The notes under the pieces are model-generated. The model searched no databases, was not told the DNA's origin, and worked only from the letters and a program-made list of their open reading frames with translations. A program made the position numbers and the translations under genes. A DNA stretch of 64,000 nucleotides from Kitasatospora atroaurantiaca (lineage in GTDB: Bacteria > Actinomycetota > Actinomycetes > Streptomycetales > Streptomycetaceae): NCBI RefSeq assembly GCF_007828955.1, contig NZ_VIVR01000001.1:2666001-2730000 (forward strand), read 5' to 3'. How positions within the stretch are numbered: position 1 is the stretch's first letter; every line of letters begins with the position of its first letter. Shown one piece after another: positions 35,071 through 43,980 of the stretch.

Positions 35071-35550
35071 ATGCCACGTGACGAGACCACCGGCCTGCGA
35101 GCCGCCCAACTGCGCCTCGGCCGCCTGCCCGGCTACGTCCGCCAGCCAGACCTGGCCCGCCGCAACGGCGAGGACGGCCACACCTACAAGAAGGGCTGGG
35201 AGGTCCGCTTCACCGCGCGGACCGAGGAGGAGATAGCCGAGATCCGCGACCTGGTGATCGCGGCGGGCTTCGCCCCGGCCAGGCCGTTCTTCAAGGGCCA
35301 CCAGCTGATCCAGCCGGTGTACGGCATCGCGGCGGTCCAGGCGTACCTCGCGGCACGCGAGGCCGCCGAGGACGTCACCCGCAGCCGACGCGGCCGGCCC
35401 GCCGTCCCACGTCAGGGGTGCCCCGAACAGGCCGCCACCGCCTCGTCCGCTGCTTCCTCCGCTTCCTCTGCGGCCGCCGTCGCCGCTCAGCGGGCACGGT
35501 GCGCCTCCGAGCAGCAGGTCAGCGCACGGACAGCTGGTCGTACGTCTTGA
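35071..35550 (+). CDS. Conserved hypothetical protein with low-complexity C-terminus
   Basis: The 159-residue protein has an ordered N-terminal domain of about 90 residues (LPGYVRQPDLARRNGEDGH, GWEVRFTARTEEEIAEIRDL, GHQLIQPVYGIAAVQAYLA). This is followed by an Ala/Ser/Arg-rich tail (from about residue 110) that looks disordered. I do not recognise the family. The gene overlaps the convergent secreted-protein gene by 32 bp, and the overlap lies in the low-complexity tail. The 305-bp region before it (34766-35070) holds divergent promoters; I saw no clear operator there. Confidence 0.7.
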   Translation: MPRDETTGLRAAQLRLGRLPGYVRQPDLARRNGEDGHTYKKGWEVRFTARTEEEIAEIRDLVIAAGFAPARPFFKGHQLIQPVYGIAAVQAYLAAREAAEDVTRSRRGRPAVPRQGCPEQAATASSAASSASSAAAVAAQRARCASEQQVSARTAGRTS

Positions 35551-36355
35551 ACGTGTAGCTCGCGTCATAGGTCATCAGGTTGCCGCTCGACGCCGGGAGA
35601 CCGAGCCGCTGGTTGAGCAGTCCGGCCAGCGGCCCGCACCCCTCGGCGGCCGGAGCCGTGAAGGCGTCGTCGTACGCCGAGAACCTGACCAGCGGAGGCG
35701 TCCTCGAGACCCACTCCGACGGGCCTGACCGCTTCAGCCGGAAGTCGACCGGGGCGCTCGCCCCGATGGTGCAGCCCTGCGGCAGCAGCGGGCTCCGCAG
35801 CCGGAACCGCAGGCTGAACTGCCCCGTGTAGAAGTCCGACCGGTCGCCGTACTCCGGCTGCACGGTCAGCCCCAGCAGCGGCGCGTGATCGCCCGCCGGG
35901 GCGCCGAGCAGCCCACCGGGGACGGTGGTCGGGGCACTGTGCATGGCACCCCACACCTGGGCCCTGGTGCCGTCCGGGAGCAGGCCCTCGGCGTGCGTCA
36001 TGGTGATCGGTGCGAGGGCGGGGACGCTGATGGCACCGATCCTCAGCTGCGGCGTGGCGAGATGGATCTCGCAGCGCCAGGCGGCCGGGTCGACCCCTGC
36101 CGGGAGGGCCGGGCAATCGCTGAAGTCGGTCAGGGCCGGCGGCATCGTGACACTCGCCGTCGGCGTCGGTGTCTGCGCCGTCGGCGTCGGTGTCTCGGCG
36201 TGCGCGATGCTCGGTGCGTAGGCGGCCACCAGGCCTGCGAGGGCCGCGGCCCCGGCCAGCGTACGGGCGACGCGGGTACGGGCCGTGCGGGTGCGGGCCG
36301 TACCGGTGCGGGCGGCGCGGCGGGCGGGGGACGGGCTCTGCGGGGTGATCTCCAT
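35519..36355 (-). CDS. Secreted protein, unknown, with Thr/Pro-rich N-terminus
   Basis: The 278-residue protein has a long twin-Arg-rich N-terminus (ARTGTARTRTARTRVART) before a hydrophobic core (LAGAAALAGLVAAYAPSIAHA) and a likely signal cleavage near residue 53. A short Thr/Pro linker follows. The mature part has at least four Cys residues (CPAL, WRCEIHL, QGCTIG, EGCGPL), consistent with disulfides outside the cell, and beta-rich segments. No family is recognised. Confidence 0.72.
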   Translation of the reverse strand: MEITPQSPSPARRAARTGTARTRTARTRVARTLAGAAALAGLVAAYAPSIAHAETPTPTAQTPTPTASVTMPPALTDFSDCPALPAGVDPAAWRCEIHLATPQLRIGAISVPALAPITMTHAEGLLPDGTRAQVWGAMHSAPTTVPGGLLGAPAGDHAPLLGLTVQPEYGDRSDFYTGQFSLRFRLRSPLLPQGCTIGASAPVDFRLKRSGPSEWVSRTPPLVRFSAYDDAFTAPAAEGCGPLAGLLNQRLGLPASSGNLMTYDASYTFKTYDQLSVR

Positions 36356-36437
36356 GCCCGTCAGCCTGCCGCCCGCCCCCGCCCGGCGACCATCGGTGAC
36401 ATCCCCGCCCTTACCCCTACGCGCCCATGACGTGCCG

Positions 36438-37517
36438 TCAGGGTTTCACCCCGAGAGGCGCATGGTCGATGTGCACGGTGGCGGCCAGCAGCCGCGGTAC
36501 GGCACGGATCAGCGCCCGCTCCGCGGCCTCGGCCACCTCGTGCCCCGCCACCACCGTGAGCGCGCCGTCCACCACCACCTCGGCCTCCGCCCGCAGCGAG
36601 TGGCCGATCCAGCGCATCCGCAGCGCACCGACCCCGCGCACGCCCTCGACCGCGCGCAGCTCACGCTCGGCCATGTCGACCAGCTCCGGGTCGACCGCGT
36701 CCATCAGCCGCCGGCCGACCTCCCGTACGGAGGTCCGCAGCACCACCAGGATGCCGCCGGTGATCACCAGCCCCACGATCGGGTCGGCGAGCCGCCAGCC
36801 CAGTGCGCTGCCCGCCGCGCCCAGCAGGACGGCCAGCGAGGTGAGACCGTCCGTACGGGCGTGCAGGCCGTCCGCGACCAGCGCGGCCGAGCCGATCCGC
36901 CGTCCGGTGCGGACCCGGTAGCGGGCCACCCACTCGTTGCCCAGGCAGCCGACCAGGGCCGCACCGGCCACCGCCCACAGGTGCGTGACCGGCTGCGGGT
37001 GGAGCAGCCGGTCCACGGCCGTGGCCGCCGCCAGCACCGAGGAGGCCGCGACGGCGGCCACCACGGCCACCCCCGCGAGGTCCTCGGCCCGGCCGTAGCC
37101 GTACGTGTAGCGGCGGTTGGCCGCCCGGCGGCCGAGCAGGAAGGCCAGGCCCAGCGGGACGGCGGTGAGGGCGTCGGCGAGGTTGTGCACGGTGTCCCCG
37201 AGCAGCGCGACCGAGCCGGAGAGCATCACGATGACGCCCTGGACGGCCGCCGTCAGGCCCAGCACGAGCAGGGAGATCCAGAGCGTGCGCAGCCCCTCGG
37301 AGGAGGACTCCAGCGCGCTGTCGACCTTGTCGGCGGCCTCGTGCGAGTGCGGCCTGAACAGATGCGCAGGCCGGCGACCGTGACCGTGGCCGTGATCGCG
37401 GCGTTGAACGTCATCGTGACGCTGAACGTGATCGTGACCGCGCTCGTGACCGTGACCGTGACCGTGATGATGGTGTGGACCGTGATGCTGGTGTCCGTGT
37501 GCCTCCGCTGCCTCCAT
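36438..37517 (-). CDS. CDF-family metal cation exporter with His-rich N-terminus
   Basis: The protein has 359 residues. The first 55 are dominated by His and Asp (HGHQHHGPHHHHGHGHGH), typical metal-binding sequence. Six transmembrane helices follow with the CDF metal-site motifs GDTVHNLADAL in helix 2 and DGLHARTDGLTSL in helix 5. A C-terminal domain of about 85 residues completes it. It probably exports zinc, cobalt or nickel. ATG 37517 was chosen because the His-rich segment starts there; a longer frame upstream lacks a ribosome-binding site. Confidence 0.9.
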   Translation of the reverse strand: MEAAEAHGHQHHGPHHHHGHGHGHERGHDHVQRHDDVQRRDHGHGHGRRPAHLFRPHSHEAADKVDSALESSSEGLRTLWISLLVLGLTAAVQGVIVMLSGSVALLGDTVHNLADALTAVPLGLAFLLGRRAANRRYTYGYGRAEDLAGVAVVAAVAASSVLAAATAVDRLLHPQPVTHLWAVAGAALVGCLGNEWVARYRVRTGRRIGSAALVADGLHARTDGLTSLAVLLGAAGSALGWRLADPIVGLVITGGILVVLRTSVREVGRRLMDAVDPELVDMAERELRAVEGVRGVGALRMRWIGHSLRAEAEVVVDGALTVVAGHEVAEAAERALIRAVPRLLAATVHIDHAPLGVKP

Positions 37518-37756
37518 ACGGCCCACGGTGGCACACCAACTCCCCTGCAGCCACTGCCGTTCTACCTTCCCTGACCAGCTGCGACACCCTTGCAGCTGCG
37601 TCTGCTGCGCCACCGAAGCTGACATGCCGTCACACAGCGGCTCAATCAGGCCCATTCCCGATATCCGATGGAACTTGTCACTCAAAGCAGCTGCGCGAGG
37701 GCCTAGAGTGAGCGCAGGCTGCTGCCCCTACCCCGAGACCAGATCGAGAGGCCGAT

Positions 37757-38206
37757 GTGACCGACCGTCATGTCCCCGCCACCGGCCTGGGCGGATCCGG
37801 CGATCCGGTTGAACTGTCGGCCATGCCACTGGAGTTCACGGCATTCCGGGAGTTGCACCACCCCCGTTATCTGAGCTACGCACGCGTCTGGTTCCACGAG
37901 CCCGCCGAGGCCGCGGAGACGGTCGAGCAGGCCTTCCGCGCCCTGGCCGCCGTCTGGCCCGAGGTCCTGGGCAGCCCCAACCCGACGGCCGCCGCCTGGC
38001 AGATCCTGCGCAGTACCGTGGACGAGCGACTCGACCCGTGCGGTGTACCGGCGCCGCGGGCCGCCACCAAGGACGAGGACCTCGCCATCCTGCACTACGT
38101 GGTCGGTCTCGCCACCCCCGAGATCGCCGACGTGGTCGGCGCCGACACCGCGAGCATCGCCAGTCAGCTGCGGCACGCGCTGCGACGCGAACCGTCGGAG
38201 TGGTGA
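37757..38206 (+). CDS. Sigma factor-like protein, degenerate
   Basis: The 149-residue protein starts at GTG 37757 (GAGAGG upstream). Its sequence resembles the helical core of ECF sigma factors in a weak form: LHHPRYLSYARVWFHEPAEA and TVEQAFRALAAVWPEVLG like region 2, and ILHYVVGLATPEIADVVGADTASI like region 4. It lacks the usual recognition basic residues. It may be a divergent regulator rather than a working sigma factor. The 240 bp before it separate it from the divergent CDF gene; nothing specific is visible there. Confidence 0.6.
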   Translation: MTDRHVPATGLGGSGDPVELSAMPLEFTAFRELHHPRYLSYARVWFHEPAEAAETVEQAFRALAAVWPEVLGSPNPTAAAWQILRSTVDERLDPCGVPAPRAATKDEDLAILHYVVGLATPEIADVVGADTASIASQLRHALRREPSEW

Positions 38207-38327
38207 CCTGCCCACCCATGGGTCCGGTCCACCGGAGGACGGTGACCGCAATCACTCGGTCGGCTACTTCTCCGGCGCGCTCGGCAGGCGAAAGATGATC
38301 TCCAGTCGAACCGACAGGAGTCCACCC

Positions 38328-39395
38328 GTGTCAGTCGAGCACGCCGTCGCCATGATCGATCACCAGGCCGCCGCCTGCGCCGAGTTGGGCTCTCCGCTGT
38401 ACGCCGCGCTGCTGCACCGCGTCTCCGAGGACGTCCGCGCGGGCGGCCCCTGCGCGGCGGCCATCGCCGGGTACGAGGACGCTCCCGGCCCCGACGCCAT
38501 CGCCCTGCGCTTGCTCGGCGGCGTCCACGCGCTCGTCCTGACCGGCCGGGCGCCCTCGCTGGCCGCGCACTACCCCAGCGCCGGCGGGAGCTTCGACCCC
38601 GCCTCGCCCGACGCCCCCTGGCCCGCGTTCCGCGCCACGGTCGCCGCCGGCCTCCCCTGGATCAGGGACTGGCTGACCAGGCCCCCGCAGACCAACGAGG
38701 TCGGCCGCGCCAGCCTGCTGATCACCGGCCTGCTGCACACCCTCGCGGCGGCCCCGCTGCCCGTCCGGCTGTTCGAACTCGGCTCCAGCGCCGGCCTCAA
38801 CCTGCTCGCCGACCGGTTCCGGTGCGAGGCGCCCGGCTTCGCGTACGGCCCTGCGGACTCCCCCGTACTGCTCCCCCAGGCCTGGCGGGACGCCCCGCCC
38901 TCCTGGCTCGCCGGGCCGCAGCCCGCGCTCTCCTTCATCGAGCGGCGCGGCTGCGACCTCACCCCCATCGACCCGCTCTCCCCCGAGGGAGCGCTCGCCC
39001 TGCGCGCGTACGTCTGGGCCGACCAGCCCGCCCGCACCGCCCGGCTGGACGGTGCGCTGCAGCTTGCCGCGAAGGTGCCGGTCCGGGTCGAGGCGCTCGG
39101 CGCGGCCGACTTCCTTCGCGACGTGCAGGTCGTGGACGGCGCGCTGACGGTCGTCTGGCACTCCGTCATGCGCCAGTACGTGCCGGCCGAGGAATGGGCG
39201 CGCGTCGAGGCGGAGTTGGACCGCCTGGCCGCCGCGAGCACGGCGAGCGCACCCTTCGCCCACATCGCCTTCGAGCCCCGCCGGGTCGACGCCGGGCACC
39301 GCTTCCTGCTCACCGTACGGGCCGGCCTCGGCCGGGAGCGGACCATCGCCGAGGCGGCACCGCACGGCCTGCCGGCGTGGGAGCCGGAGGCTTGA
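38328..39395 (+). CDS. DUF2332 family protein
   Basis: The 355-residue protein starts at GTG 38328 after ACAGGAG. It has an S-adenosylmethionine-dependent methyltransferase-like plan: LFELGSSAGLNLLADRFRC resembles a glycine-rich SAM loop, and LTVVWHSVMRQYVPAEEWARV sits in the position of later core strands. This is the typical layout of DUF2332. The substrate is unknown. It ends 21 bp before the convergent DinB gene. Confidence 0.8.
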   Translation: MSVEHAVAMIDHQAAACAELGSPLYAALLHRVSEDVRAGGPCAAAIAGYEDAPGPDAIALRLLGGVHALVLTGRAPSLAAHYPSAGGSFDPASPDAPWPAFRATVAAGLPWIRDWLTRPPQTNEVGRASLLITGLLHTLAAAPLPVRLFELGSSAGLNLLADRFRCEAPGFAYGPADSPVLLPQAWRDAPPSWLAGPQPALSFIERRGCDLTPIDPLSPEGALALRAYVWADQPARTARLDGALQLAAKVPVRVEALGAADFLRDVQVVDGALTVVWHSVMRQYVPAEEWARVEAELDRLAAASTASAPFAHIAFEPRRVDAGHRFLLTVRAGLGRERTIAEAAPHGLPAWEPEA

Positions 39396-39416
39396 AGGCT
39401 CCGACAGCAGGTGTTC

Positions 39417-39950
39417 CTAGAGCTTCTCCCCGGTGACGTCGAAGAGGTGGTGCACCGGGTCGTGGATCAGGTACCGCGCGAAGGACTCCACCGTGAAGCG
39501 GGCCCCGTCACTCCGGTCGCCCGTGCGCTGCCACTGCTCGCCGGACACCGCCTCGAAGGAGCTCGCGAGCTGCTCGGCACCCGCCGCCAGGTCGACCGCG
39601 ACCTCGGCCGGGTCCTGCTCGCCGTAGCGCTCGGCCACGGCGGTCTCGTCCTGGTTCCAGTTGGGGAAGCGCGGGCCGTCCTGGGTGAGCATCAGCTCCA
39701 GCCGGAAGTCGAAGAGCCGGAAGACGTCCCGCACATGGCAGGCGTACTCCAGATCCGACCACACCTCCGGGCTCGGCCGCCGCCGCAGCTCCTCCGCCGA
39801 CCGCTCGGTGAGCAGGGCCACCCAGGAGGCGGCGTTGGCGCGCACCATCGCCGGGACGTCCTCACGGACGACCGACGGGGTGTCGAGGCCGCAGTCGGCG
39901 CAGGCCCGCTGAAGGACCCAGGTCCAGTCCTTGGTGTCAGGAGTGATCAT
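39417..39950 (-). CDS. DinB-superfamily protein (first)
   Basis: The 177-residue four-helix protein carries TPSVVREDVPAMVRANAASW, WSDLEYACHVRDVFRLFDFR, and a C-terminal RYLIHDPVHHLFDVTG. His residues in the second and last helices are placed like the metal ligands of DinB/YfiT proteins. Members act as thiol transferases or remain uncharacterised. It stands alone, convergent with the DUF2332 gene. Confidence 0.82.
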   Translation of the reverse strand: MITPDTKDWTWVLQRACADCGLDTPSVVREDVPAMVRANAASWVALLTERSAEELRRRPSPEVWSDLEYACHVRDVFRLFDFRLELMLTQDGPRFPNWNQDETAVAERYGEQDPAEVAVDLAAGAEQLASSFEAVSGEQWQRTGDRSDGARFTVESFARYLIHDPVHHLFDVTGEKL

Positions 39951-40073
39951 GCATCCAGGATGGCCCGGCAGCGGCAGCCCTCACCAGCGGCGGGACCGCC
40001 ACGCTGCGCCAAGATGCTGCCAGCCGCCGGCTGATTGCTGTGCCCGTTGCTCCGCCTGCTGCCCGGCGGGTTG

Positions 40074-40463
40074 CTACCCGTCGCTCCGCTCGCTGCTCTG
40101 CTCGTACGCCTCTCGCGCCGCGAGCAGGTGGTCCAGGTGCTCGCGCGCCCATGCGCAGGCGGCGTCCATCGGTCCGAACAGCGACCGCCCGAGCGGGGTC
40201 AGCTCGTACTCGACGCGTGGCGGATTCTCGTCGTACGCGGTGCGGGTGAGCACCCCGTCGCGCTCCAGCGCGCGCAGGGACTCGGCCAGCACCTTGGGTG
40301 TGATGCCGCGCAGCGGCACCTTGAGCTCGGAGAACCGGCGCGGCCCGGCCTCCAGGCAGCGCATGATCTTCCAACTCCACTTCTCGCCACCGCGGATCGG
40401 CAGCGCCCGGCTCGGACAGGCCGGGTCGAAGAAGTCCGCGGTCAGCGGCTGAGGCACAGTCAT
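40074..40463 (-). CDS. HxlR-family regulator
   Basis: The 129-residue winged-helix protein of the HxlR family carries RALPIRGGEKWSWKIMRCL, FSELKVPLRGITPKVLAESL and YELTPLGRSLFGPMDA. These proteins respond to electrophiles or redox stress and often regulate a divergent reductase gene. The divergent gene here is an NAD(P)-binding oxidoreductase. ATG 40463 gives the usual length. A CCGTT/AACCGG imperfect palindrome (about 40511-40525) between them might be the operator. Confidence 0.87.
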   Translation of the reverse strand: MTVPQPLTADFFDPACPSRALPIRGGEKWSWKIMRCLEAGPRRFSELKVPLRGITPKVLAESLRALERDGVLTRTAYDENPPRVEYELTPLGRSLFGPMDAACAWAREHLDHLLAAREAYEQSSERSDG

Positions 40464-40586
40464 ACCCACGACCGTACTGCCGCGACCGCAGCAACAGCAG
40501 CCCGCCGGTACCGTTGAAGTAACCGGCACCCCTGGGCCTACCTTCACGAGCAGAAGATCCGTACTCGCTGCCCCAGGGAGCCTCCA

Positions 40587-41234
40587 GTGACCAGCACCAG
40601 CATCATCGTCTTCGGAGCCGGCGGCCGGGTCGGCCGCGCCATCACCGCAGAGGCCGTCGTCCGCGGGTTGTCGGTGACGGCCGCCGTACGGGAGCCCGAG
40701 CGCCACGCCGACCTCGCGGGGTCCCAGGTGTCGCTCGTCCGCTGCGACGTGACCGACACGGCGGCGGTGGCGGAGGCCGCAGCCGGGCACTCGGCCGCCG
40801 TCAGCTCGCTGTACCGCGCCGACGTACCGTCCCAGGACTTCTACCGTACGACGACCGGGAGCCTGCTCGCCGGCCTCGGCCGAGCGGGAGTCGGGCGCCT
40901 GATCAGCGTGGGTATGGCCGCCACCCTGGAGACATCGCCGGGAGTGCGCATCCTGGACGGGCCCGACTTCCCCGCCGACCACCGCGCGTTCTCGCTCGGC
41001 CATGCCACCGCCCTGGAGGTGCTGCGCGAGGCGCCCACCACCCTGGACTGGCTGGTGGCCACCCCACCCATGGACCTCGGCCACGACGGCGTGCGCACCG
41101 GCCGGTACCGCGTGGGCGGGACGGAACTTCCCGAGGGCGGCGGGCACATCTCGCACGCCGACTTCGCGCTCGCGGTCCTCGACGAAATCGAGCGGCCGAA
41201 GCACCACCGCACGCAGATCAGCGTCTGGGCCTGA
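40587..41234 (+). CDS. NAD(P)-binding oxidoreductase (atypical SDR, NmrA-like)
   Basis: The 215-residue protein opens with a Rossmann motif (IIVFGAGGRVGRAITAEAV), then VSLVRCDVTDTAAVAEA and LISVGMAATLE. It lacks the Tyr-Lys catalytic pair of classical SDRs, as in the atypical group. It is divergent from the HxlR regulator, which probably controls it. Electrophile or quinone detoxification is plausible but not shown. The start is GTG 40587. Confidence 0.83.
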   Translation: MTSTSIIVFGAGGRVGRAITAEAVVRGLSVTAAVREPERHADLAGSQVSLVRCDVTDTAAVAEAAAGHSAAVSSLYRADVPSQDFYRTTTGSLLAGLGRAGVGRLISVGMAATLETSPGVRILDGPDFPADHRAFSLGHATALEVLREAPTTLDWLVATPPMDLGHDGVRTGRYRVGGTELPEGGGHISHADFALAVLDEIERPKHHRTQISVWA

Positions 41235-41301
41235 GCCCCGCCCGTAACGAGCACCCGTCGGTCGTGCAGAGGTCGAGGGCTGCTGAGCGGCTTGGAGGCG
41301 T

Positions 41302-42282
41302 TTACTGCGGGACGGTGATCAGGACCCGGCCGCGGCCGCCGGCGTCAACACGGTCGTGGGCCTTGGCGATCTCCTCCAGGGGGAAGCGAGTGCCGATGTC
41401 CACCTTCAGGGCGCCGACGGCGGCCGCGGAGGTGAGGTCGCGGGCTGCCTGCTTCCTGGCGTCGGCAGGGAAGTCGTCGCTGCCCAGCAGACGTAGCGTC
41501 ACATTGGCGAACAGCAAGGGCCAGAACGGAAGTTCGGGCCGGTCGATCCGGGTGGCGTAGGCAGCGATGACCGCGCCATCGGCGACTACTGCGGCATCGA
41601 GGTCGGCGTTGTCGGACATGGCGACCTCGATGATGCGGTCCACGCCTTGCGGCGCGTACGCGCGGATCGCCTTGGCCGGATCGTCCTGGTCGAGGGCCAC
41701 GCTGTGGGACACCACGGAGGAGTCGACTCGGTCCAGGTCGTCGCTGCGCACAACAGTGCCGATGACGGTTGCCCCGCCCCAGTGAGCGAGTTGAGCGGCC
41801 AGCGATCCGACACCGCCGAGCACGCCCTGCACCAGCAGGGTCCTGCCGTCGACCGGACCGTCGCCGAACACGGTCCGGTGCGCGGTGATCCCCGGGATGC
41901 CCAAGCAGGCACCGAGCTCGTCGCTGAGCTGCTCGGGCAGGGTTACGGCCATGTGGTCGGGTACGACCGTGTACTGGGCAGCGGTCCCGAACGCCCGGTA
42001 GGACTGCGCGCCGTAGACCCAGACCCGGTGCCCGATGCGACTGTTGTCGACGCCGTCGCCGACGGCGTCGATGACACCCGCCGCATCGCTGTGCGGGATC
42101 ACCCGTGGGAAGGGCATGGACGACCCGAGCCAGCCGCGCCGCTTCTTGGTGTCGCCGGGGTTCACACCCGACACCCGCACGCGCACCCGCACCTCACCGG
42201 GCCCGGGATGCGGGTCGGGCAGCTCGCCCACCTGGAGTACATCGGCGGCGGATCCCTGTTCGTCGTACCAGGACGCAATCAT
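41302..42282 (-). CDS. Zinc-independent quinone oxidoreductase (MDR family)
   Basis: The 326-residue enzyme of the medium-chain dehydrogenase family carries VSGVNPGDTKKRRGWLG, HSDAAGVIDAVGDGVDN, IPGITAHRTVF and a nucleotide-binding LLVQGVLGGVGSLAAQLAHW. The Cys/His zinc ligands of alcohol dehydrogenases are absent, which fits NADPH:quinone reductases. ATG 42282 follows GGGAGGCCTGGAG. It is divergent from the second DinB gene, with a 299-bp region between in which I saw no clear operator. Confidence 0.88.
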   Translation of the reverse strand: MIASWYDEQGSAADVLQVGELPDPHPGPGEVRVRVRVSGVNPGDTKKRRGWLGSSMPFPRVIPHSDAAGVIDAVGDGVDNSRIGHRVWVYGAQSYRAFGTAAQYTVVPDHMAVTLPEQLSDELGACLGIPGITAHRTVFGDGPVDGRTLLVQGVLGGVGSLAAQLAHWGGATVIGTVVRSDDLDRVDSSVVSHSVALDQDDPAKAIRAYAPQGVDRIIEVAMSDNADLDAAVVADGAVIAAYATRIDRPELPFWPLLFANVTLRLLGSDDFPADARKQAARDLTSAAAVGALKVDIGTRFPLEEIAKAHDRVDAGGRGRVLITVPQ

Positions 42283-42581
42283 CTCCAGGCCTCCCAGCCA
42301 CGCAGTCGACGCACTCGTCGAGCGTAATCGGGCCGGCTCCGGAGTGCGCGCTGCCAGGGCCGCCCCGGTGCGGGTCGTCCCGAACCGAGTGGCCCGCCCC
42401 CGCCCCGCAGCCGAAGCGGTCACCCGAGCCCACCTCGCACGACACGCTCCACTACCGTGGTCCCCAACTACGAGGCCGCCCACGCGGCCTGACCGCCCCA
42501 CGGGTTCAGCCGAGGCGGAACAATCTCATTGCGGCGAGGCTGAGGCCAGGGCAACATCGCCGCCGCCGAAGGGAACCAGCA

Positions 42582-43088
42582 GTGACCACCGAGCGAATCG
42601 GCCCGCCCGTGATCGCGTCCGAGCGCGAGATGCTGCGGGCCTTCCTCGACTACCACCGCGCGACGCTCGCCATGAAGTGCGACGGCCTCTCCGACGAGGA
42701 CCTGCGCCGTCAGTCGATGCCGCCCTCGACGCTCTCACTGCTCGGGCTGGTCCGGCACATGGCCGAGGTGGAGCGCACCTGGTTCCGCCGTGTGATCAAC
42801 GGGGAGGACATCCCCCTCGTGTGGTCGGACGAGGGGGACTACCAGGTCGCGTACGACGCGAGTGCGTCCACGCGGTCGGAGGCGTTCGAGGCCTGGCAGG
42901 CGGAGGTCGAGCACTCACGCCGGATCGAGGAGGCCGCGGAGTCGCTCGACGTCACCGGCTACCAGCCCAAGTGGGAAGAGGACGTGTCACTACGACTGGT
43001 GATACTGCATCTGATTCACGAGTACGCCCGGCACAACGGGCATGCCGATTTCCTGCGCGAGGGAATCGACGGGACCGTCGGGGCCTGA
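42582..43088 (+). CDS. DinB-superfamily protein (second, DUF664 type)
   Basis: The 168-residue protein starts at GTG 42582 after GAAGGGAA. It carries REMLRAFLDYHRATLAMKCDG, LLGLVRHMAEVERTWFRRVI and LVILHLIHEYARHNGHADFLR; the HMAEVE and YARHNGH His residues are the expected metal ligands. It is similar in plan but not close in sequence to the DinB protein at 39417. It ends 22 bp before the convergent HIT gene. Confidence 0.87.
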   Translation: MTTERIGPPVIASEREMLRAFLDYHRATLAMKCDGLSDEDLRRQSMPPSTLSLLGLVRHMAEVERTWFRRVINGEDIPLVWSDEGDYQVAYDASASTRSEAFEAWQAEVEHSRRIEEAAESLDVTGYQPKWEEDVSLRLVILHLIHEYARHNGHADFLREGIDGTVGA

Positions 43089-43110
43089 TACGCCCACCAC
43101 GGGGGGCACG

Positions 43111-43542
43111 TCAGAGGAACTTCGTCAGCTCTGCAGCGAGATCGTCCATCTCGCTCGGGTTCACCTGCGGCTCCGCACCGAGAAGACTGAAGACGCGTGG
43201 ACCGCGTAGGTCCGACGGGAGGTCCGGTGCCCTGGGGACGAGGTGGAAGTGGACGTGCGCAAATCCCTCCGCCTCGGCGAACTGGGCCACGTACGTCTTC
43301 GCGCACCCCGTGACGGCTACGAGCGCCCGCGAGAGCCGGACCTGCCAGAGGCCCAGGTCCGCGGCTTCGGCATCGGTGAGGTCGGCGAGGCTCGTGACGT
43401 GCCGGCGCGGCACCAGGACGAGCCAGCCCGGGACAGCCGTGCCGAAGGCGTGCGCGACGCGCCAATGCCGGTCGGTGGCGATCCGTTCGCGGAGCGGGAG
43501 GGCATCAAGGTCTGCGTTCTGGTCGCAGGTGTAGCAGTCCAT
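43111..43542 (-). CDS. HIT-family nucleotide hydrolase
   Basis: The 143-residue protein has the histidine triad HVHFHL (His96, His98, His100) and the preceding LVLVPRRHVTSLADLTDAE. An N-terminal CYTCDQN supplies two Cys that, with His residues, may bind zinc as in many bacterial HIT proteins. It should hydrolyse purine nucleotide phosphoramidates or dinucleotides. ATG 43542 was chosen; further upstream starts would add unrelated residues. Confidence 0.88.
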   Translation of the reverse strand: MDCYTCDQNADLDALPLRERIATDRHWRVAHAFGTAVPGWLVLVPRRHVTSLADLTDAEAADLGLWQVRLSRALVAVTGCAKTYVAQFAEAEGFAHVHFHLVPRAPDLPSDLRGPRVFSLLGAEPQVNPSEMDDLAAELTKFL

Positions 43543-43687
43543 GACGCCTGAGCGTACGGGCCCCGGGACCGCCTGGCCGAGGCTCCCAGCCCAACCGCTC
43601 GACCTGGCCGTCGTGATACGGGCGAGCTGGGAGTATCTCGGCGGAGTCGCCCTCAGGGGCTGACCGGCGGGCGGGGCGGGGTGGGTG

Positions 43688-43894
43688 TCAGTTGTGATTG
43701 CCCTTGATCGTGCAGACGGCGTCGACGGACGTCGGGGTGAACCCGACCGGGGTCGCCCACGCCAGCAGGTCCCTGCAGACCTTGGCCTCGTTGGCGTTGG
43801 CGGGGCCGTCGGCGAAAGCCGGGGACGCGGCACCGAGCGGCATCACGACGGCGGCAGCGGCGAACACGACGAGGATGGCCAGCTTCTTCAACAT
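43688..43894 (-). CDS. Small secreted peptide, unknown
   Basis: The 68-residue precursor starts MLKKLAILVV and has a clear Sec signal peptide ending near ASPAFA (residue 28). The mature peptide of about 40 residues has two Cys (VCRDLL and AVCTIK), which may form one disulfide, plus an Ala/Pro-rich middle. It resembles chaplins only in size and is not one by motif. Its ribosome-binding site (GAAGGG) lies inside a long perfect stem, so translation is probably controlled by that structure. Confidence 0.78.
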   Translation of the reverse strand: MLKKLAILVVFAAAAVVMPLGAASPAFADGPANANEAKVCRDLLAWATPVGFTPTSVDAVCTIKGNHN

Positions 43895-43895
43895 G

Positions 43896-43945
43896 ACGGC
43901 CCTTCGGGTAGGTGATGGACGAGCCATCAGTACCCGAAGGGCCGT
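43896..43945 (-). promoter_or_regulatory. Long hairpin covering the ribosome-binding site of the small secreted peptide
   Basis: ACGGCCCTTCGGGTA (43896-43910) is perfectly complementary to TACCCGAAGGGCCGT (43931-43945). Inside it, TGATGG (43913-43918) pairs with CCATCA (43924-43929). On the minus strand the start-proximal arm includes GAAGGG two bases or so before ATG 43894, so the ribosome-binding site is buried in a 15-bp stem with an inner 6-bp stem. Confidence 0.75.
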
Positions 43946-43980
43946 TGTCATACGGTGATTCTGGGCCGTTCGTGGGCGTG

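Noticed and set aside
37757-38206. Firm assignment as an ECF sigma factor
   Set aside because: The region 2 and region 4 motifs are too weak and the DNA-binding residues are not clear, so I kept it as sigma-like only.
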